Source: Actinomadura sp. K4S16
Lineage (GTDB): Bacteria > Actinomycetota > Actinomycetes > Streptosporangiales > Streptosporangiaceae
DNA length: 64,000 bases
Assembly: GCF_008327685.1 (NCBI RefSeq)
Contig: NZ_BDDE01000010.1
Span: 682,001-746,000 of the forward strand
Direction of reading: 5' to 3'
Shown here: one piece after another, positions 48,891 through 57,734 of the stretch
How positions within the stretch are numbered: position 1 is the stretch's first letter
How the letters are laid out: every line of letters starts with the position of its first letter
Made by a program: the position numbers and the translations under genes
The notes under the pieces: model-generated
Seen by the model: only the letters and a program-made list of their open reading frames with translations
Databases searched by the model: none
What the model was told of the DNA's origin: nothing

Positions 48891-51110
48891 CTACTTGGTT
48901 GCGGCCGGCGTCGGGACGCCGGCAGGTCCGGCGCCGTCCTTCTTCGGCTTCTTGCCGGGGGACGGCGATGACGACGGGGAGTCGTCCGCAGCGGGGACCG
49001 GGCCGAGGTTGGCCAGCAGGCCCCCGGGAAGCACCTGCAGGACGCCGCGCTCGGCGAAGCCGAGGAGCGGCTTGGCGCGCTCGCGGAACGTCCAGCCGCC
49101 GATCGCGGCGCCGTCGAGCGGGACCGCGCCGCCGCCGCGGCGCAGCCCGAAGCCGACCTCGGCGCGGGGCGCGGCCGCCCCGCCGCAGGGCCGGGCCGTG
49201 CCGGTGCGGCCGAGCGCGTCGCCCTGCTCGACGACGCTGCCGTCGCGCAGCTCGGTCATGCTCCGCAGCCCGTAGTACGTGGACGCGAGGCCGCTCGGGT
49301 GGATCACCATCACCACCGCGCCGGCCTGGCTGGAGCAGAACCGGTACAGGCGGCCGGCGCCGGAGGACAGGACGCGGCCGTCGCCCCCGGAGAACGCCAG
49401 CGAGGCCAGCGGGCGGGAGGCGGCGTCGTCGGAGGTCGTCATCGACCAGACCTGGCCGATCTTCCAGGGCAGCATCAGCCGGTCGCCCGCCCGCGTCCCG
49501 TTGACGAGGGTGGTGGCCTGCGCGGAGCTCAGCGCGCCGTACTTGCGCAGGAGGCGCGACTCCGACGCCGACATGAGGTTCGCGGGGGCGGCTCCGAGGA
49601 GCGCGGCGAACTCCGTCCCGCCGGAGAGCCCGACCTGCCACTTCCCGCCCGTCCAGTGGGCGGTGTAGAAGGCGAGCTCGGGGCCGGCCGCGCTGGTCTC
49701 CGGGACGGGGATCGCGCTCGTGCCGAAGACCCAGGTCCTGTCGGCGCTCTGGCGGGTGGCGCCGACGAACGGCTGCCGGGTCAGCGCAGCCCCGTAGGCC
49801 TGCCGCGCGGCGGCGCCCCGCTGCGCCAGCGTCAGCTTCCGGACCTGGGTGGCGAGGACCCCGAGGTCGGGGCCGGCCGGGGGTGCGGCCGCACCGCCGC
49901 CGCCTTGCGGCTGCTGCGGCTGCTGCTGCGGGCGCGCGGGCGTCCCGGTGCCGGGCTTCGGCGGCTTGATCGCGCGCTGCGAGCCGACCGGACCGGAGGA
50001 CCCGCCGAGGGGGCCGCCGTCGAGCAGCGCCCGCTCGGCGATGCCCAGCAGGGACAGGCCGACCGCGGTGGACAGGACGATCGCGCCGATGCTCAGCCGG
50101 TCGGTGGGCCGCCGGCCGCGGCGCGGCACCGCCTTGGGGCCGGGGCGCGGCGGCGACTGGCGGCGCCGCGGCTCCTGGCGCGGCGGCCGCTCGGGGCGCC
50201 GCTCCGCGCGGGGTCCGGGCCGCGGGCGCTCCGCGCGCCGCGCGCGCCCGCCGCGCGGCGGGTACTCGCGCGACCGGTCCCGCCCGGACCGCCCGGCGGC
50301 CCCGCCGAGCCCCTCGGCCCTCGCGTCGAACCGCTCAGTGCGCGCGTCGAAGCGCTCCGTCCGGGCATCGAACCGCTCAGTGGGCGCGTCCCGCCGCTCC
50401 GTGCGGGGGCCCCGCCTCGTGCGGGCATCGCGCCCGCCGCTGCGCGCGTCGAACCGCTCCGTGCGGGCGTCGCGCCCGCCGTTGCGCGCGTCGAAGCGGT
50501 CCGTCCGGGCGTCGAACTGCTCGGTGGGCGCGTCCCGCCGCTCCATACGGGGGGCCCGCCTCGTGCGGGCGTCCTGTCCGCCGCTGCGCGCGTCGAACAG
50601 GTCGGTGCGGGCGTCGAACTGCGGGGTGCGGTCGTCCCGCGTCGTGCGGGCATCGCGGCCGCCGTTGCGGGCGTCGAACCGCTCGGTCGGGGCGTCTCGC
50701 CGCTCGGTGCGGGGGTCCCGCCTCGTGCGGGCCTCGTAGCCCGCGGGGTCGTAGCCGCCGCGCGCGTCGAAGCGCTCGGTCCCCGCGTCGCCGCGCCGGT
50801 CGGGCGGCTCCGGCCACTGGGCGCGCGGCCGCCGCCGCTCGGCGCCCTCGCCGGAGCGGCGTGCGCGGGCCTTGGCCTCGCGCCGTTTCGCCTCCCGCCG
50901 CGTCGGCTTCGGCTCGCGCCGGGACGACCCGCGTCCCCGCTCCGACCAGTCCGGCTGCTCGGACCACCAGGACCCTTCGGGCCACTGGGGGTCCTCGGAC
51001 CAGAGCCCTCGCTTGGGCTCCGGTCCCGAGGACGGGCGCGCGGACGTCTCCGCCCACGGTGAAGCATGCGTTTGGCTCCGGGACGCATGCCCGTAATCGC
51101 GTCGCGCCAT
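48891..51110 (-). CDS. Membrane protein with FDAR repeats and an inactive M23-like domain
   Basis: A 739-residue type II membrane protein. The cytoplasmic side is 340 residues long, Arg-rich and disordered, with ten FDAR units among residues 111-265 (ERFDART, GGRDART, ERRDAPT). One membrane helix lies at about 340-357. The external part has a Pro/Gln linker, a domain near 400-560 and a lysostaphin-like M23 fold near 565-690 (VVMVIHPSGLASTYYGLRSM, GDALGRTGTA). The zinc ligands are missing: the place of HxH reads RAEVGFGL. It is therefore probably a binding or regulatory protein at the cell wall. ATG 51110 follows AGGAG. Confidence 0.82.
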   Translation of the reverse strand: MARRDYGHASRSQTHASPWAETSARPSSGPEPKRGLWSEDPQWPEGSWWSEQPDWSERGRGSSRREPKPTRREAKRREAKARARRSGEGAERRRPRAQWPEPPDRRGDAGTERFDARGGYDPAGYEARTRRDPRTERRDAPTERFDARNGGRDARTTRDDRTPQFDARTDLFDARSGGQDARTRRAPRMERRDAPTEQFDARTDRFDARNGGRDARTERFDARSGGRDARTRRGPRTERRDAPTERFDARTERFDARTERFDARAEGLGGAAGRSGRDRSREYPPRGGRARRAERPRPGPRAERRPERPPRQEPRRRQSPPRPGPKAVPRRGRRPTDRLSIGAIVLSTAVGLSLLGIAERALLDGGPLGGSSGPVGSQRAIKPPKPGTGTPARPQQQPQQPQGGGGAAAPPAGPDLGVLATQVRKLTLAQRGAAARQAYGAALTRQPFVGATRQSADRTWVFGTSAIPVPETSAAGPELAFYTAHWTGGKWQVGLSGGTEFAALLGAAPANLMSASESRLLRKYGALSSAQATTLVNGTRAGDRLMLPWKIGQVWSMTTSDDAASRPLASLAFSGGDGRVLSSGAGRLYRFCSSQAGAVVMVIHPSGLASTYYGLRSMTELRDGSVVEQGDALGRTGTARPCGGAAAPRAEVGFGLRRGGGAVPLDGAAIGGWTFRERAKPLLGFAERGVLQVLPGGLLANLGPVPAADDSPSSSPSPGKKPKKDGAGPAGVPTPAATK
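50316..50780 (-). repeat. Degenerate tandem repeat encoding the FDAR domain
   Basis: Ten FDAR units with intervening ERRDAPT and GGRDART blocks, arranged in a higher-order pattern of about 35-50 residues. Two larger blocks (about residues 190-235 and 235-265) are nearly identical in order, pointing to stepwise duplication. Confidence 0.7.
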
Positions 51111-51163
51111 GTCGTCTCCTGTGGAGGAGACGGAGAGCACGGCGAACGCCGAGAGGGTTCCGC

Positions 51164-51187
51164 GCCGCCGGGCTGTCGCCCGGCGGC
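51164..51187 (-). other. Stem-loop in the leader of the M23-like gene
   Basis: GCCGCCGGGC, loop GACA, GCCCGGCGGC on the minus strand: a perfect 10-bp stem about 54 nt before the start codon. I looked for c-di-AMP (ydaO) riboswitch motifs here, as these occur before cell-wall genes, and did not find them. Confidence 0.45.
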
Positions 51188-51285
51188 CGTCCCGCTGAGA
51201 CATACCGGGACCGCGGTGTCGGAGCCCGCTCGCTCCCGCCGCGATCCCCGGACGGATTCTCGCGAACCCGCCCGATCACTCCGGG

Positions 51286-51317
51286 AGCATACGCCCCTGG
51301 AGCCGCCTATATGTCAA
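51286..51317 (-). promoter_or_regulatory. Candidate promoter for the M23-like gene
   Basis: On the minus strand TTGACA (51317-51312) is followed after 20 bp by TATGCT (51291-51286). Both hexamers are close to consensus, but the spacing is longer than the usual 17-18 bp. Confidence 0.35.
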
Positions 51318-51946
51318 CCGGTGCCGAAAAAGGCCAATGACCCTTCTTCCACGGCGCTTCCGCTCTCCTGGAATACGCGCGGAGGCCACCGAGCGTTCAC
51401 GCCCTCCCGGGAGCGGAGCCCCGGCACGGACGGGCGCGGCGGGCTCTCCCCGAGGGTTTCGGGCACCGGACGAGGCCCCGCCGCGCACTCCCCCGGCCCC
51501 GGCCGATCGGGCCGCCGGCAGGCGGCGGCTTAGCGATGACTGATCCGCTCATTAAGTGCGCATTAATGGCGCGGCGGTGGCCCGCGAACGGCTCTAGCTT
51601 CGGAAACGTCAGCGACCGCGGACGCAGAGCAGCGGCAGGAGGTGGGCCCCGATGGCACGATCACCGCGACACGGGATCTCCCCGGGGGCCGTCCACGCCT
51701 CCTGCGCGTCCGCGGTCGGGCACCGTCGCGGGGCCGGGCCCCACGGTGCCGGATGCCGGGGCCGTGCCCCGCGCTCCCGTCCACGCGGACCCGATCCGTA
51801 CCCGCCGGCCGTCCCGCGCGGTGTGCCCGACTCCAGGTTCTCTCCCGCAAGGGCACCGGGTCGGGCGGCGGAGGATCACACCCACCCCACCTCGGCAGGG
51901 GCGGTCCGCGTGGAACAGGTCTCCGGGGGCGGGGCGCGCGCCCACG

Positions 51947-51996
51947 GCGTCGTTCCGGGCTCGGGCGCCCCAGGGTGCCCGAGCCCGGAACGACGC
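51947..51996. terminator. Near-perfect 50-nt hairpin
   Basis: GCGTCGTTCCGGGCTCGGGC (51947-51966) and its exact complement (51977-51996) give a 20-bp stem that can extend by four pairs into the 10-nt loop. No confident gene lies upstream on either strand at this distance, so it may end an unannotated RNA or be a bidirectional terminator together with 52034-52092. Confidence 0.55.
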
Positions 51997-52033
51997 ACTC
52001 CCGGATCAGGCGCGTTCAGGCGCCGCTGAGCCG

Positions 52034-52092
52034 CCGCCCCCAGGGCGAGGACCCGCCTACGGCGCGGGGGCGGGTCCTCGCCCTGGGGGCGG
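52034..52092 (-). terminator. Terminator of the glycosyltransferase gene
   Basis: CCGCCCCCAGGGCGAGGACC and three more bases pair perfectly with the complementary strand at 52070-52092: a 23-bp stem with a 13-nt loop. It begins 6 bp after the stop codon on the minus strand. No U-tract follows. Confidence 0.8.
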
Positions 52093-52098
52093 TCACGT

Positions 52099-53226
52099 TC
52101 AAGGGGTGAGCAGCTTCCCCAGGCGGCCCGCCTGGACGTCCCACCGCCACTCCCGTTCGATCCAGGCCCGGCCCTTCTCGCCCATGGCGCTGGCCCGCTC
52201 CGGGTCTTCGAGAAGGCCCGTCACGGCCTCGGCGATGGCGGGGACGGAGCGGCCCGGCACCACGAGGCCCGTCTCGCCGTCCAGGACGGCGTCGGGGGCG
52301 CCGCCCGAGTCGCCCGCGACGACCGGGAGGCCGGTGGCGGACGCCTCCAGGTACACGATGCCGAGGCCTTCCACGTCCAGGCCGCGGCGGCGGGTGCGGC
52401 ACGGCATCGCGAAGACGTCGCCCGCGTCGAAGTGCGCGGGCAGCTCCTCCCAGGGGACGCCGCCGGTGAAGACGACCGAGCGCTCGACCTCGAGGGACGC
52501 GGCGAGGCGTTCAAGGTCGCCCCGGTAGGGCCCGCCGCCGACGAGGAGCAGGGCGGCGTCCGGCAGACACCTGAGGACGCGGGGCCAGGCGCGGATGAGG
52601 GCGTCCTGCCCCTTGCGCGGGACGAGGCGGGACACGCACACCGCCACCGGGCGGCCGGCCAGCCCGTGCCGCGCGCGGATCTGCTCGCCGCCCGCGCCCC
52701 GGTGGAAGAGCGCCTCGTCGACGCCGGGCGCGAGCCGGGCCATCCGCGCCGCCGCCTCTGGCGACAGCGCGCGCGCCATCCGGGAGCGGGTGTACTCGCC
52801 GAGGTAGGTCAGGACGTCGACGCCGTCCCCGATGCGGCCCAGCAGGTTCCGCGCCACCGGTAGCGCCGCCCAGCCCGCCTCGTGCCCGTGGGTGATCCCG
52901 ACCAGCCGCTCCGCCCCGCGGCGGCGCAGCGCCGGGGCCAGCAGGCCGAGCGGCGCCGCCGCCCCGAACACCACCGAGTCGCAGTCCTCCGCGCGCAGCA
53001 CGTCCGCGGCGCGGCGCAGCACCCCCGGCTCCGGCAGCATGAGGGAGCCCGGATGCCGGACGACCGGGAACGGCTGCCGCGCGTCGAACTCCGCGGCGCC
53101 CTTCCAGGCCGGGGCGTAGACGACGACCGAGCCGGGCGGGCGCCGCACGGCCAGGCCGTGCACGAACGCCTGGATGCCGCCCGGTCGCGGCGGGAAGTCG
53201 TTGGTGACGAACAGCGTCCTGGTCAT
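52099..53226 (-). CDS. pimB: GT4-family glycosyltransferase (PimB-like)
   Basis: A 375-residue GT-B enzyme. It opens TLFVTNDFPPRPGGIQAFVHGLA, the acceptor-site glycine loop of PimB-type mannosyltransferases, and has CVSRLVPRKGQDALIRAWP, LLLVGGGPYRG and the EX7E-like donor segment EGLGIVYLEASATGLPVV. The mycobacterial orthologue at the equivalent locus (Rv2188c) adds the second mannose to phosphatidylinositol mannoside. The presence here suggests PIM-type glycolipids. The gene lies 82 bp downstream of qcrB on the same strand and ends at a strong terminator. Confidence 0.88.
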   Translation of the reverse strand: MTRTLFVTNDFPPRPGGIQAFVHGLAVRRPPGSVVVYAPAWKGAAEFDARQPFPVVRHPGSLMLPEPGVLRRAADVLRAEDCDSVVFGAAAPLGLLAPALRRRGAERLVGITHGHEAGWAALPVARNLLGRIGDGVDVLTYLGEYTRSRMARALSPEAAARMARLAPGVDEALFHRGAGGEQIRARHGLAGRPVAVCVSRLVPRKGQDALIRAWPRVLRCLPDAALLLVGGGPYRGDLERLAASLEVERSVVFTGGVPWEELPAHFDAGDVFAMPCRTRRRGLDVEGLGIVYLEASATGLPVVAGDSGGAPDAVLDGETGLVVPGRSVPAIAEAVTGLLEDPERASAMGEKGRAWIEREWRWDVQAGRLGKLLTP

Positions 53227-53308
53227 CGCCGGGCGGCCTCCCGGCCGTCCGGCACGCGCAGGGGCCCGCCACCGGCGATGCGGTGACGGGCCCCGGATGC
53301 GCGGACGA

Positions 53309-54943
53309 TCAGTGCCGGACCTCGTGCGACGTGGCGCCGCCCTCGATCTCCGCCTGCTCGCCGTGCGGGTGCTCGTGCTCCTCGACGGGGATGTCGTCGA
53401 ACGTCCACGCCCGGTTGAGGCGCGAGCGCAGGTGCCCGATCGGGCCCTTGGTGCCGGGCGCCGGGATGCCCCGGGCGTCGCGGGCCGGGGCCTCGGGCCG
53501 GGCGTTCTCCTTGGAGAGCAGGACGTGCCGCTCCTCGTCGCGCGGCGCCTCGTGCCGCTCGGAGAACTTCCCGTCCGGCGACATCAGGATCACGCCGCTC
53601 TCCACGCCGTGCCCGACGACGTCGGCGTCCCGGCGCTGCAGGCCCAGGCAGATCCGCTTGGTGACGATGAACGCGATGATCGGCCCGAGGAAGAACGCGA
53701 CCCGGAAGAACCACGTCGTCGCGAACAGCGACACGTGGAACTTGTCCGCGATGACGTCGTTGGCGCCGGCGACCCACAGCAGCCCGTAGAAGGTGACCGC
53801 CGCGATGCCCGTCGCCGTGCGGACCGGGGCGTTGCGCGGCCGGTCGTTCACGTGGTGGTGGCGCTTGTCGCCGGTCACCCACTGCTCGACGAACGGCCAG
53901 GCCGCCGCGCCGCCGAACACGATGCCGAGCGGCACCAGGGCCGGGATCAGCACGTTGAAGCTGACCGTGTGGCCCCAGGCGGAGACCTCCCAGTTCGGCA
54001 TGATGCGCAGCGCGCCTTCGAGGACGCCCATGTACCAGTCGGGCTGGGAGCCCGACGAGATCGCACCGGGGTCGTACGGCCCGAACAGCCAGATCGGGTT
54101 GATCTGGGCGAACGCCCCGAGCAGCGCGAGGACGCCGAAGGTGAACAGGAAGTAGGCGCCCGTCTTGGCCATGAAGACCGGGTAGAAGGGGTAGCCGTAC
54201 ACCTGGTGCTCGGTCTGGTTCTTGACCGGCATCGCCGTGTGCTTCTGCACCCACATGATCATCATGTGCGCGGTGACCATGCCGAGCAGGAGGCCCGGGA
54301 TGAGCAGGATGTGCAGCATGTACAGGCGCGGGACGATGTCCGTGCCGGGGAACTCGCCGCCGAACAGGAACATGTAGATGTAGGTGCCGACCACCGGGAT
54401 CGACTCCGCGACGCCCTGCGTGATGCGCAGGCCGGTGCCGGACAGCAGGTCGTCAGGCAGCGAGTACCCGAACAGGCCCTCCAGCATGCCCAGGGTGAAC
54501 ATGCCGATGCCGATCAGCCAGTTCAGCTCGCGCGGCTTGCGGTAGGCGCCCGTGAAGAACACGCGCAGCATGTGCGCGAGGATCGACGCCATGAACAGGA
54601 TCGCGGCCCAGTGGTGGATCTGCCGCATGAGCAGGCCGCCGCGCACGTCGAAGCTGATGTGCAGCGTCGAGGCGTAGGCCTCGGACATCTTCACGCCCTG
54701 CAGCTTCGTGTACGAGCCCTCGTACACGGTCTCCGTCATGCTCGGCTGGAACCAGAGCGTCAGGAACGTCCCGGTCAGCAGCAGGATGATGAAGGAGTAC
54801 AGGGCGATCTCGCCCAGCATGAAGGACCAGTGGTCCGGAAAGACCTTCTTCATGTTCCGCTTGAAGAAGGTGGTGGAGCCGAGGCGGTCGTCGAGGAACG
54901 TCAGCGGCGCCTCGACCGCCTTCGGGGCTGTCGCCTCGCTCAT
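53309..54943 (-). CDS. qcrB: Cytochrome bc1 complex cytochrome b subunit
   Basis: A 544-residue cytochrome b. Heme-ligating His residues are in RQIHHWAAILFMASILAHMLRVFFTG and MLHILLIPGLLLGMVTAHMMIMWVQKHT, and the quinol-site PDWYMG (the PEWY variant with Asp) is in SGSQPDWYMGVLEG. Eight or more membrane helices are present, with a 110-residue cytoplasmic C-terminus typical of actinobacteria. It oxidises menaquinol in the bcc-aa3 supercomplex. The ATG overlaps the qcrA stop (54940-54943). Confidence 0.96.
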   Translation of the reverse strand: MSEATAPKAVEAPLTFLDDRLGSTTFFKRNMKKVFPDHWSFMLGEIALYSFIILLLTGTFLTLWFQPSMTETVYEGSYTKLQGVKMSEAYASTLHISFDVRGGLLMRQIHHWAAILFMASILAHMLRVFFTGAYRKPRELNWLIGIGMFTLGMLEGLFGYSLPDDLLSGTGLRITQGVAESIPVVGTYIYMFLFGGEFPGTDIVPRLYMLHILLIPGLLLGMVTAHMMIMWVQKHTAMPVKNQTEHQVYGYPFYPVFMAKTGAYFLFTFGVLALLGAFAQINPIWLFGPYDPGAISSGSQPDWYMGVLEGALRIMPNWEVSAWGHTVSFNVLIPALVPLGIVFGGAAAWPFVEQWVTGDKRHHHVNDRPRNAPVRTATGIAAVTFYGLLWVAGANDVIADKFHVSLFATTWFFRVAFFLGPIIAFIVTKRICLGLQRRDADVVGHGVESGVILMSPDGKFSERHEAPRDEERHVLLSKENARPEAPARDARGIPAPGTKGPIGHLRSRLNRAWTFDDIPVEEHEHPHGEQAEIEGGATSHEVRH

Positions 54944-56037
54944 CCGCGCTCCCAGAAGCTCGGTCCGACGGGTTCGTGGTAGTCGCTCGTGGCGATGAGG
55001 TACCCGTCCTCCACCGACAGCGGCAGCTGGGGCAGCGGCCGGGCCGCCGGCCCGAAGACGACCTTCGCCGCGTCGGTGGCGTCGAAGGTCGACTGGTGGC
55101 ACGGGCAGAGGATGTGGTGCGTGGTCTGCTCGTACAGGGCCGCGGGGCAGCCGACGTGCGTGCACACCTTGGAGTAGGCGACGATCCCGTTGACGTGCCA
55201 GTTCTCGCGCCCCTTGGCGGGCTTGAACTGTTCGGCGGGGACGTTGATGAGGATGGTGACCGCCTTGGCGTTCTGCGTCAGCACCTGGTCCTCGGGGACC
55301 TCCTCCTCGATGCCCTCGGGCAGGACCGTGATCATCGAGCCCGGGGCGGAGAAGTCGCTGACCCGCAGCGGCTTGTTGGTGCCGTCCACGACCAGGCGGA
55401 CGCCCTTCTTGCCCTCCGCCTGCGCCTTCTTGACGGCCTCGCCCCAGTAGGTGTGGCGGAGCCGCTTCTCCGGCAGCGGGCCGAGGTCGCGCAGCAGCAC
55501 CAGCGGGGCCAGGCCGAGCGGCGCGGCGGCCAGCAGCAGCGTGCGGCGCAGCAGGGGCCGCTTGGTGATGCCGCTGTCGTCGGCGCCTTCGAGGAAGTCC
55601 TCGGTGAAGGCCGCCCGGGTCTCCTCGTCGGCGGCCAGCTCGTGCCGCTCCTGGACGATCGGCTTGCTGGTCATCAGCCGGCGCACCCAGATGGTGATGC
55701 CGACGGCCAGCGCGAGGAACGACAGCGCCATCAGGCCGCCGAGCCACAGGTTGGACTCGCGGGCCCGGGTGACGCCGTGCATGCCGCCGTCGCGGCCGCT
55801 CCAGCCGATGAAGTAGGCGATGAACGCCACGCTGGCGGCGAACGCGACCAGGAAGAACGTCGCGACGATCCGCTCGGCGCGCTTGGCCGACGCCTCGTCG
55901 AGTTGCTCTCCCACGCCCGCCGGCGCCGAAATGTTGTCCTCGGCCAGCAGGGCCTTCTCGCGCGCCGGGGACGGCGTGCCGATCACACGTTCGCGCGGGC
56001 CGGGCCGGCCCGCCGTGTCCTTGTTGTCGTCGCTCAT
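54940..56037 (-). CDS. qcrA: Cytochrome bc1 complex Rieske iron-sulfur subunit
   Basis: A 365-residue actinobacterial Rieske protein with three membrane helices (about 57-78, 97-118 and 163-182) rather than one. The [2Fe-2S] ligands are in CTHVGC (292-297) and CPCHQS (311-316). ATG 56037 is chosen because it overlaps the qcrC stop (56034-56037); an upstream in-frame ATG at 56076 lies inside qcrC and adds an acidic stretch. It passes electrons from menaquinol to the cytochrome cc subunit. Confidence 0.96.
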   Translation of the reverse strand: MSDDNKDTAGRPGPRERVIGTPSPAREKALLAEDNISAPAGVGEQLDEASAKRAERIVATFFLVAFAASVAFIAYFIGWSGRDGGMHGVTRARESNLWLGGLMALSFLALAVGITIWVRRLMTSKPIVQERHELAADEETRAAFTEDFLEGADDSGITKRPLLRRTLLLAAAPLGLAPLVLLRDLGPLPEKRLRHTYWGEAVKKAQAEGKKGVRLVVDGTNKPLRVSDFSAPGSMITVLPEGIEEEVPEDQVLTQNAKAVTILINVPAEQFKPAKGRENWHVNGIVAYSKVCTHVGCPAALYEQTTHHILCPCHQSTFDATDAAKVVFGPAARPLPQLPLSVEDGYLIATSDYHEPVGPSFWERG

Positions 56038-56966
56038 GACTTCTTCAGCTTCTTCGGCTTCTTCGCGGTGATCCACATGGCGGCCAGGACCAGCAGGCCG
56101 ATGCCGACCAGCCAGCCGGCCAGCCCCTCGGTCACCGGGCCGATGCGGCCGAGGCCGTTACCGCCGGGGTTCGGCTCCTCGCGCGTCTGGACGAGGTAGG
56201 CGATGATCGCCTGCTTGTCCTTCGGCGTGAGCGTGGTGTCGTTGAACACCGGCATCGCCTGCGGCCCGGTCAGCATGGCCTCGTACATCTGGGTGGGCGT
56301 GACGTCGGGGTTCGACAGCGACGGCGCGTACTTGCCACCGGTGAGGGCGCCGCCCTGGCCGGTGAAGTTGTGGCACTGCGCGCAGTTGGTGCGGAACAGC
56401 TTCCCGCCGAGCGCGACGTCGCCGGTCTTCGGGTCCACGGCCGACGCCGGGGGGACCGCCGGGCCGCCGCCGAGCGAGGCGACGTAGGCGCTGAGGTCGT
56501 GCAGGTTCTTCTCGGCCTGCGCCTTCTGCTTCTCGGCCGCCTCCCGCTTCTCCTTCTCCTCGTAGTCGGTCTTGAGGGAGATGTTGAACTCGGGGATCGG
56601 CGTCTTGCGCGGTATCTGCGCGCCGGGGTTGGCCGCGGGCATGCGGCCCGAGCCGACCTGGAAGTCGACGGCCGCGGCGCCGACGCCGATGAGGCTCGGG
56701 GCGATCGGGTTGCCCTTGGCGTCCTTGGTGCCCTCGGCGTTCAGACCGTGGCAGCTCGCGCAGTTCTTGTTGAAGAGCTGCTGGCCGTTCTTCAGGTCCT
56801 GCGCCGCCTGGGCGGTGGTCTGCGCCTCGGCTCGGTCAGTCCGCGGCGAGAAGCCGGCGTAGATCGCGCCGATCGCCGCCAGGGCCGCCAGCACGACGGC
56901 GTAGCCCGCCCACGGGCGCCGTCGCCATGCGGTGATCCTTTTCACGGAAGTCCCCGTTCGGGTCAT
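56034..56966 (-). CDS. qcrC: Cytochrome bc1 complex diheme cytochrome c subunit
   Basis: A 310-residue protein with an N-terminal membrane anchor (about 20-40), two c-heme motifs CASCH (69-73) and CAQCH (195-199) and a C-terminal membrane helix. The two hemes carry electrons straight to oxidase without a soluble cytochrome c. The first heme domain carries a charged helical insert (about 134-155, DYEEKEKREAAEKQKAQAEK). The start may instead be GTG 56945 (GGGGA 6 nt upstream), which would remove seven residues. Confidence 0.95.
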   Translation of the reverse strand: MTRTGTSVKRITAWRRRPWAGYAVVLAALAAIGAIYAGFSPRTDRAEAQTTAQAAQDLKNGQQLFNKNCASCHGLNAEGTKDAKGNPIAPSLIGVGAAAVDFQVGSGRMPAANPGAQIPRKTPIPEFNISLKTDYEEKEKREAAEKQKAQAEKNLHDLSAYVASLGGGPAVPPASAVDPKTGDVALGGKLFRTNCAQCHNFTGQGGALTGGKYAPSLSNPDVTPTQMYEAMLTGPQAMPVFNDTTLTPKDKQAIIAYLVQTREEPNPGGNGLGRIGPVTEGLAGWLVGIGLLVLAAMWITAKKPKKLKKS

Positions 56967-56985
56967 GTCGGGTGGGTCGGGTCGG

Positions 56986-57633
56986 TCAGACGTCGAGCAG
57001 GTAGACGACCGAGAACAGGCCGATCCACACCACGTCGACGAAGTGCCAGTAGTACGAGACGACGATCGCGCTCGTGGCCTGCTCGTGCGTCCACCGCTTG
57101 GCGGCGTAGGTGCGTCCGAGGAGGAACAGGAACGCGACGAGGCCGCCGATCACGTGGAGGCCGTGGAAGCCGGTGGCCAGGTAGAAGACCGAGCCGTAGG
57201 CCGAGGACGAGAAGGTGAGGCCGTCCTTGGTGACCAGCTGGGAGTACTCGTAGGCCTGCCCGGCGACGAAGTAGGCGCCCATGAGGAACGAGAGCACGTA
57301 CCACTCGCGCAGGCCCCAGCGGGCCGGGTTCAGCAGGCTCCCGTCACGCCCGACCTTGCCCGCCTCGGCCTTGAACACGCCCATCTGGCAGGTCACCGAG
57401 GAGAGCACCAGGATGGTCGTGTTGACCGCCGACAGCGGCAGGTCCAGCGGGGCGCCCGGCCACGCGTCGGGGCCGGACTGGCCGATCGTCACAGAGCGGA
57501 TCGTGAAGAACATCGCGAACAGGGCCGCGAAGAACATCAGCTCGGACGACAGCCAAACGATCGTCCCCACGCTGACCAGATTGGGACGGTTCGCCCGTGC
57601 GTGAGGTGTTGTCTCTATCGCGGATGCTGTCAC
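56986..57633 (-). CDS. ctaE: Cytochrome c oxidase subunit III
   Basis: A 215-residue protein with seven membrane helices. [59 protein letters not shown] and [19 protein letters not shown] are subunit III motifs. GTG 57633 is preceded by a TAATGC on the minus strand but no clear Shine-Dalgarno. As in other actinobacteria it heads the ctaE-qcrC-qcrA-qcrB operon; subunits I, II and IV are not in the window. Confidence 0.95.
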   Translation of the reverse strand: MTASAIETTPHARANRPNLVSVGTIVWLSSELMFFAALFAMFFTIRSVTIGQSGPDAWPGAPLDLPLSAVNTTILVLSSVTCQMGVFKAEAGKVGRDGSLLNPARWGLREWYVLSFLMGAYFVAGQAYEYSQLVTKDGLTFSSSAYGSVFYLATGFHGLHVIGGLVAFLFLLGRTYAAKRWTHEQATSAIVVSYYWHFVDVVWIGLFSVVYLLDV

Positions 57634-57721
57634 GCCAGCATTATTGCGCCCCTATCCAGTGAGTGACGCATGACCCCCCATCTAGGGTTCCCCGAGCGTG
57701 TCACGGGCGCCGCGCACCCGG

Positions 57722-57727
57722 TACCCT
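57722..57727 (+). promoter_or_regulatory. -10 box before the receiver-like protein
   Basis: TACCCT ends 7 nt before ATG 57735, again a leaderless layout and without a Shine-Dalgarno. Confidence 0.45.
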
Positions 57728-57734
57728 CACGTGC

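Larger units (their letters stand above)
51111..52098. other. 988-bp gene-poor region with long hairpins
   Basis: No confident gene. From left to right on the top strand: the 5' leader of the M23-like gene with a stem at 51164-51187; a candidate minus-strand promoter (51286-51317); an unassigned stretch; a nearly perfect 50-nt hairpin (51947-51996); and the terminator of the glycosyltransferase gene (52034-52092). A frame from ATG 51652 has a good Shine-Dalgarno (AGGAGG 9 nt upstream) but an arginine/proline-rich product and the hairpin inside it. Confidence 0.55.

Noticed and set aside
51111..51290. c-di-AMP (ydaO) riboswitch before a cell-wall-related gene
   Set aside because: The leader is long and structured, but the conserved ydaO core sequences are absent.
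51652..52029. Plus-strand frame of 125 codons with AGGAGG 9 nt upstream
   Set aside because: The product is Arg/Pro/Gly-rich without recognisable pattern, codon positions show no coding bias, and a 50-nt perfect hairpin lies inside.
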